In this document: positions 23,669 through 26,142 of the stretch, piece after piece
Layout: each line of letters starts with the position of its first letter
Position numbering within the stretch: position 1 is the first letter of the stretch
Origin: a virus
IMG/VR virus record: IMGVR_UViG_3300043448_001075
Location: 1 to 26,142 of that record
Strand: one strand, 5' to 3'
DNA: 26,142 bases
The notes under the pieces: model-generated
What the model was told of the DNA's origin: nothing
Database searches by the model: none
Seen by the model: only the letters and a program-made list of their open reading frames with translations
Translations under genes and position numbers: made by a program

Positions 23669-24121
23669 TCAAATAGTTGCATCCTCCATACCGGCTGTAC
23701 GAAGTTTAATTACATTACTTAGTTGCCATTGCTTAACATCAAGTGCTTTTGTGATACCAAGCCATTTATTACGTAGTAAAGCGAATTCATTGATAATTTT
23801 TTCCATATCAACTACATCGCTTTCACCTTCTACGTAACGATCACAATCTCTACTACTTAATGCTCTTTGATAACTTTCAAGATATTTACGAAAATGTTGA
23901 CTTTTTAACTGACGTAACTCAATATTAAGGTATTCAAGAATAGCTTCAATTTCCTGTAACTGATTAAATCTATGTTCCACAATACCGGGCATATTAGCAC
24001 TGGCTTTCTCAATGTTACCTTTAATCTTAGTATCAATTTTGGCCTCATCAAGCTCATTATTGTAGTAATCTATAGCATCAGGTAATACAGTAATATCATT
24101 TATTATCTTAGAATACCACAT
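23669..24121 (-). CDS. uvsY: UvsY-like recombination mediator protein, 150 aa
   Basis: A 150-aa helical protein, close to the length of T4 UvsY (about 137 aa). Its sequence resembles the marine phage proteins annotated as UvsY (VLPDAIDYYNNELDEAK, MPGIVEHRFNQLQEIEAILE, EFALLRNKWLGI, IKLRTAGMEDA). UvsY displaces gp32 and loads UvsX recombinase onto single-stranded DNA during recombination-dependent replication and repair. Position supports the call: uvsX and gp32 lie immediately upstream in the same operon. It starts two bases after the stop of the 79-aa gene. Confidence 0.8.
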   Translation of the reverse strand: MWYSKIINDITVLPDAIDYYNNELDEAKIDTKIKGNIEKASANMPGIVEHRFNQLQEIEAILEYLNIELRQLKSQHFRKYLESYQRALSSRDCDRYVEGESDVVDMEKIINEFALLRNKWLGITKALDVKQWQLSNVIKLRTAGMEDATI

Positions 24122-24123
24122 GA

Positions 24124-24363
24124 TTAATAGTCATCGTCATCATAACTTTCATCATATTCTTCCTCATCAGAATCATCTTCAAGATAATACTCAATAGCAG
24201 TATCAAGATCTGAATCTACTCCTAATGCACCTTGTAATACTTTATCTTTAATACCAAAGTCTGCTAATAAATCTATAAAAGACTCTGCTGCTACGCTAAT
24301 ATCCTCTTTACGCAAATATTCCTTGAAGAATAACCATACTTCTCCAATTTGTGTATCATTCAT
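24124..24363 (-). CDS. Small acidic protein between uvsX and uvsY, 79 aa
   Basis: A 79-aa protein with a helical N-terminal 60 residues (QIGEVWLFFKEYLRK, then GIKDKVLQGALGV) and a strongly acidic tail (DDSDEEEYDESYDDDDY) at about 63-79. The tail could mimic DNA or bind a basic partner, but that is inference. A small protein is often found in this position in marine T4-like phages. It overlaps uvsX by 8 bases (ATGAATGA) and is almost certainly co-translated. Function unknown; a recombination-accessory role is suggested by position only. Confidence 0.7.
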   Translation of the reverse strand: MNDTQIGEVWLFFKEYLRKEDISVAAESFIDLLADFGIKDKVLQGALGVDSDLDTAIEYYLEDDSDEEEYDESYDDDDY

Positions 24364-25414
24364 GTTCTACAGTTTCCTCTAAAATGACTTCATCCTTGAT
24401 TTTGATATTTGGAAAATCTTCCATTATCATATCTAATTTATCATTTTTCCATTCTTTCCTGTAATATAAATGTTCTTGACCTCTGCTGTCAACAAATTTG
24501 AGCCTGTTTCCTTGCTGAGTTAAAATACCTTTACTTTCAAACAAATCTACTAATCCACTATAAGGATCCATGCCTGTTTCATATGGAATCTTAACTTGAA
24601 TATTTTCAAAGGGTTTAGCATAGCGTGTTTTCATAATCTTACAACTACTACGAATACCTTTAACTTGTGTTACCTTGTTACCATCTTCATCTTCTTTTAA
24701 CTTAAGTTTCTTCATGGCAACTACAATACTTGACGCATAGATAAATCCTTGACCACCACTGATTTTGTCATCTGGATCAAACATATCTTGGCTAGCATAT
24801 GTATGATTAGTAGCAACAAGTCCTACATTATGACTACCAAACATATTAACACAATTGCGTACTAAACTGGTTAATGCCTTAGGTTTACGCCCCATGTCGC
24901 CTTTCATATTACCTGCTTCAAATTGATCTACATCAGTAGGAGTTAGTAACATACCCAAACTATCAATAACAAATAATACTTTTGGCTTAGACTCTTCTGG
25001 CATAGCCTTATACTCTTTCATAAACTCACTGATAGTTTTGGCAACATCATCAATCATTGCCATATTAAGTTTAAGAAGTTTTGATTCATCTGTATCTACA
25101 CCCAATGCCTCAAGCCAAGCCTTATCCAATGCGTTTTCACTATCAATCAATACTGTAAAAATACCCTGTTCTTGAGCATGTTTAATTAGGTTACCGCTAC
25201 AGATATAACTTTTTCCTGCACCACTTTCACCAGCAAATACAGTGACTTTACCAAGTGGTACACCTTTCTTAAAATCACTACTAATTAAATAGTTCAAAGC
25301 ATAGTTGCCAGTGCTGACCCAGTCTGTAGGATCATTAAAGCCTACGCCAAGTCCATCAATGCTCTTTGTTAATGTTTTACGAAATTTACTTAAATCGAAT
25401 GCCTTTGTAGCCAT
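24356..25414 (-). CDS. uvsX: UvsX RecA-like recombinase
   Basis: A 352-aa RecA-family strand-exchange ATPase, slightly shorter than T4 UvsX. Walker A GESGAGKS is at 62-69, with Walker B strand VLFVIDS at 146-152 and the catalytic-type Glu within LIDSEN at 89-94. Further RecA features are VATNHTYAS (near 199-208) and the glycine-rich SGGQGF loop. UvsX coats single-stranded DNA and catalyses homologous pairing for T4-type recombination-dependent replication. A good ribosome-binding site, GGGAG at 25421-25425, lies six bases before the ATG. The gene is preceded by the gp32 gene and followed by the 79-aa gene and uvsY. Confidence 0.95.
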   Translation of the reverse strand: MATKAFDLSKFRKTLTKSIDGLGVGFNDPTDWVSTGNYALNYLISSDFKKGVPLGKVTVFAGESGAGKSYICSGNLIKHAQEQGIFTVLIDSENALDKAWLEALGVDTDESKLLKLNMAMIDDVAKTISEFMKEYKAMPEESKPKVLFVIDSLGMLLTPTDVDQFEAGNMKGDMGRKPKALTSLVRNCVNMFGSHNVGLVATNHTYASQDMFDPDDKISGGQGFIYASSIVVAMKKLKLKEDEDGNKVTQVKGIRSSCKIMKTRYAKPFENIQVKIPYETGMDPYSGLVDLFESKGILTQQGNRLKFVDSRGQEHLYYRKEWKNDKLDMIMEDFPNIKIKDEVILEETVEHE

Positions 25415-25464
25415 ACAAATCTCCCAATAGGTGACTCGAGCACTAGGCCCGAGTCATATAATTA
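25415..25464 (-). promoter_or_regulatory. gp32-uvsX intergenic region with ribosome-binding site and hairpin
   Basis: Of the 50 bases between the gp32 stop and uvsX, 25432-25438 and 25450-25456 are complementary (TGACTCG/CGAGTCA), a 7-base-pair stem with an 11-base loop. On the transcribed strand no U-run follows, so it is not a standard terminator; an RNA-stability or processing hairpin is possible. The uvsX ribosome-binding site GGGAG lies at 25421-25425. This is the longest non-coding stretch on the - strand side. Confidence 0.55.
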
Positions 25465-26142
25465 TTACTGCTTATTACGATTGCGAATCATTGACAAAAT
25501 GTCATTAGCACGACTTTCTGTGCTCTTTGATTCATCTGTAGTTTTAGTTACAGCTTTTAATGCTGCTTTAGGTTGTGCTTTTGGTGCATCTTCCTCATCG
25601 TGGTCTTCAACTACTGTGTCACTATTACGACCAGTGGCCATTGGATCACCAGTACGAGCACTGGCACCACTGGGCTTGTAATATTGACCCCAACGATCCA
25701 TATCAAATGCTTCACCATCTACACTGGCTTCAAACATTTCTTTGATAACCTTGAGTTCAACTTCAGTGGGCTTCTTGGGAAGGAAATCTTTAAGATTAAA
25801 TAGGCCATGCTCTTTTAATGCTGCCTGTTCCCGCTCGCTTAATGGACGACTGCGGCGGCTCCATTTGCTGGTACCATAATCCGCATAACCACCTTTGCTT
25901 GATTTGATAAGTTTAAAATCTACACCATTTACTACATCAGTGGGTAGATCTTCCATCTCTGGATCCATCAAAGCACCTTTGATAAGGGTAAAGATTTGAG
26001 GACCGATAATGAACCTACGGATAGGATTTTCTGGAAGTGTATCTTCCTTAAGACCATCTTCTACTACAAAGCCTTGGAACAAGTAGCTACGCTTCTTCCA
26101 ATACTTACGACCCATTGATTCAAGATTGGGATCCTTAAACCA
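25465..26142 (-). CDS. 32: gp32-like single-stranded DNA-binding protein, C-terminal part (5' end outside window)
   Basis: The frame is open to the right edge, giving about 225 residues; an internal Met at 26115 is not the start, because in-frame coding (WFKDPNLES) continues before it. The segment GRKYWKKRSYLFQGFVVED and then FIIGPQIFTLIKGAL resembles the core of T4 gp32 and its marine phage homologues. The zinc-binding cysteine/histidine motif expected earlier in the protein must be outside the window. The C-terminal 60 residues are low-complexity and partly acidic (VVEDHDEEDAPKAQPK), like the acidic tail that in gp32 binds replication partners. The protein covers single-stranded DNA and works with UvsX and UvsY, whose genes follow. 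Confidence 0.85.
   Translation of the reverse strand, partial: WFKDPNLESMGRKYWKKRSYLFQGFVVEDGLKEDTLPENPIRRFIIGPQIFTLIKGALMDPEMEDLPTDVVNGVDFKLIKSSKGGYADYGTSKWSRRSRPLSEREQAALKEHGLFNLKDFLPKKPTEVELKVIKEMFEASVDGEAFDMDRWGQYYKPSGASARTGDPMATGRNSDTVVEDHDEEDAPKAQPKAALKAVTKTTDESKSTESRANDILSMIRNRNKQ

Noticed and set aside
1-26142. tRNA genes, insertion sequences and CRISPR arrays
   Set aside because: No cloverleaf-like segment, transposase, terminal inverted repeats or regularly spaced repeats were seen; coding density leaves little room.

Overview
This window looks like part of the genome of a T4-like marine tailed phage (a pelagiphage/cyanophage-type myovirus). The evidence is a UvsX recombinase, a UvsY-like mediator and the C-terminal part of a gp32-like single-strand DNA-binding protein in tight array, a flavin-dependent thymidylate synthase (ThyX), very low GC in the accessory part, and almost no intergenic DNA. 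I recognise families by eye only, so the host and exact lineage are inference.

Layout. Positions 1-2374 (+ strand) hold the 3' end of a VWA-like protein, four small conserved or hypothetical phage genes, and thyX. From 2329 to the right edge every gene is on the - strand, reading from the edge towards thyX. Its transcriptional order is gp32 (cut by the window), a 50-base gap with a hairpin, uvsX, a 79-aa acidic protein, uvsY, and a 115-aa phage protein. Then come two DxD glycosyltransferase-like genes, a 176-aa unknown, two paralogous glycosyltransferase-like genes with a DGD motif, a methyltransferase-like gene, a 74-aa unknown, and finally a run dominated by radical SAM (rSAM) genes, 18432 down to 2329. 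The rSAM run converges on thyX with a 46-base overlap of coding sequence. No tRNA, insertion sequence or CRISPR array was seen, and no stretch over 300 bases lacks a gene.

The rSAM run is the striking part. Ten ORFs carry eleven CX3CX2C radical SAM cores in about 16 kb. Most have a cysteine-rich twitch/SPASM-like domain placed before the core (pattern C..PW / CC / CxxC) instead of after it. One 840-aa gene contains two complete twitch+rSAM units. Another rSAM is split exactly between its core and its C-terminal twitch domain into two overlapping genes. Interspersed are an aspartyl/asparaginyl beta-hydroxylase-like Fe(II)/2-oxoglutarate oxygenase, a short-chain dehydrogenase-like protein, and a 469-aa protein with a possible SAM-binding C-terminal half.

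Taken together, the - strand accessory block (23317 to 2329) encodes sugar-transferring, methylating, hydroxylating, reducing and radical-chemistry enzymes, translated from what appears to be one long polycistronic unit with 4- and 8-base start/stop overlaps. The simplest inference is a phage-encoded pathway that builds or modifies a complex molecule: a surface glycan, a modified peptide or protein, or possibly modified nucleic acid. The substrate cannot be determined from the sequence, and no convincing precursor peptide is visible.
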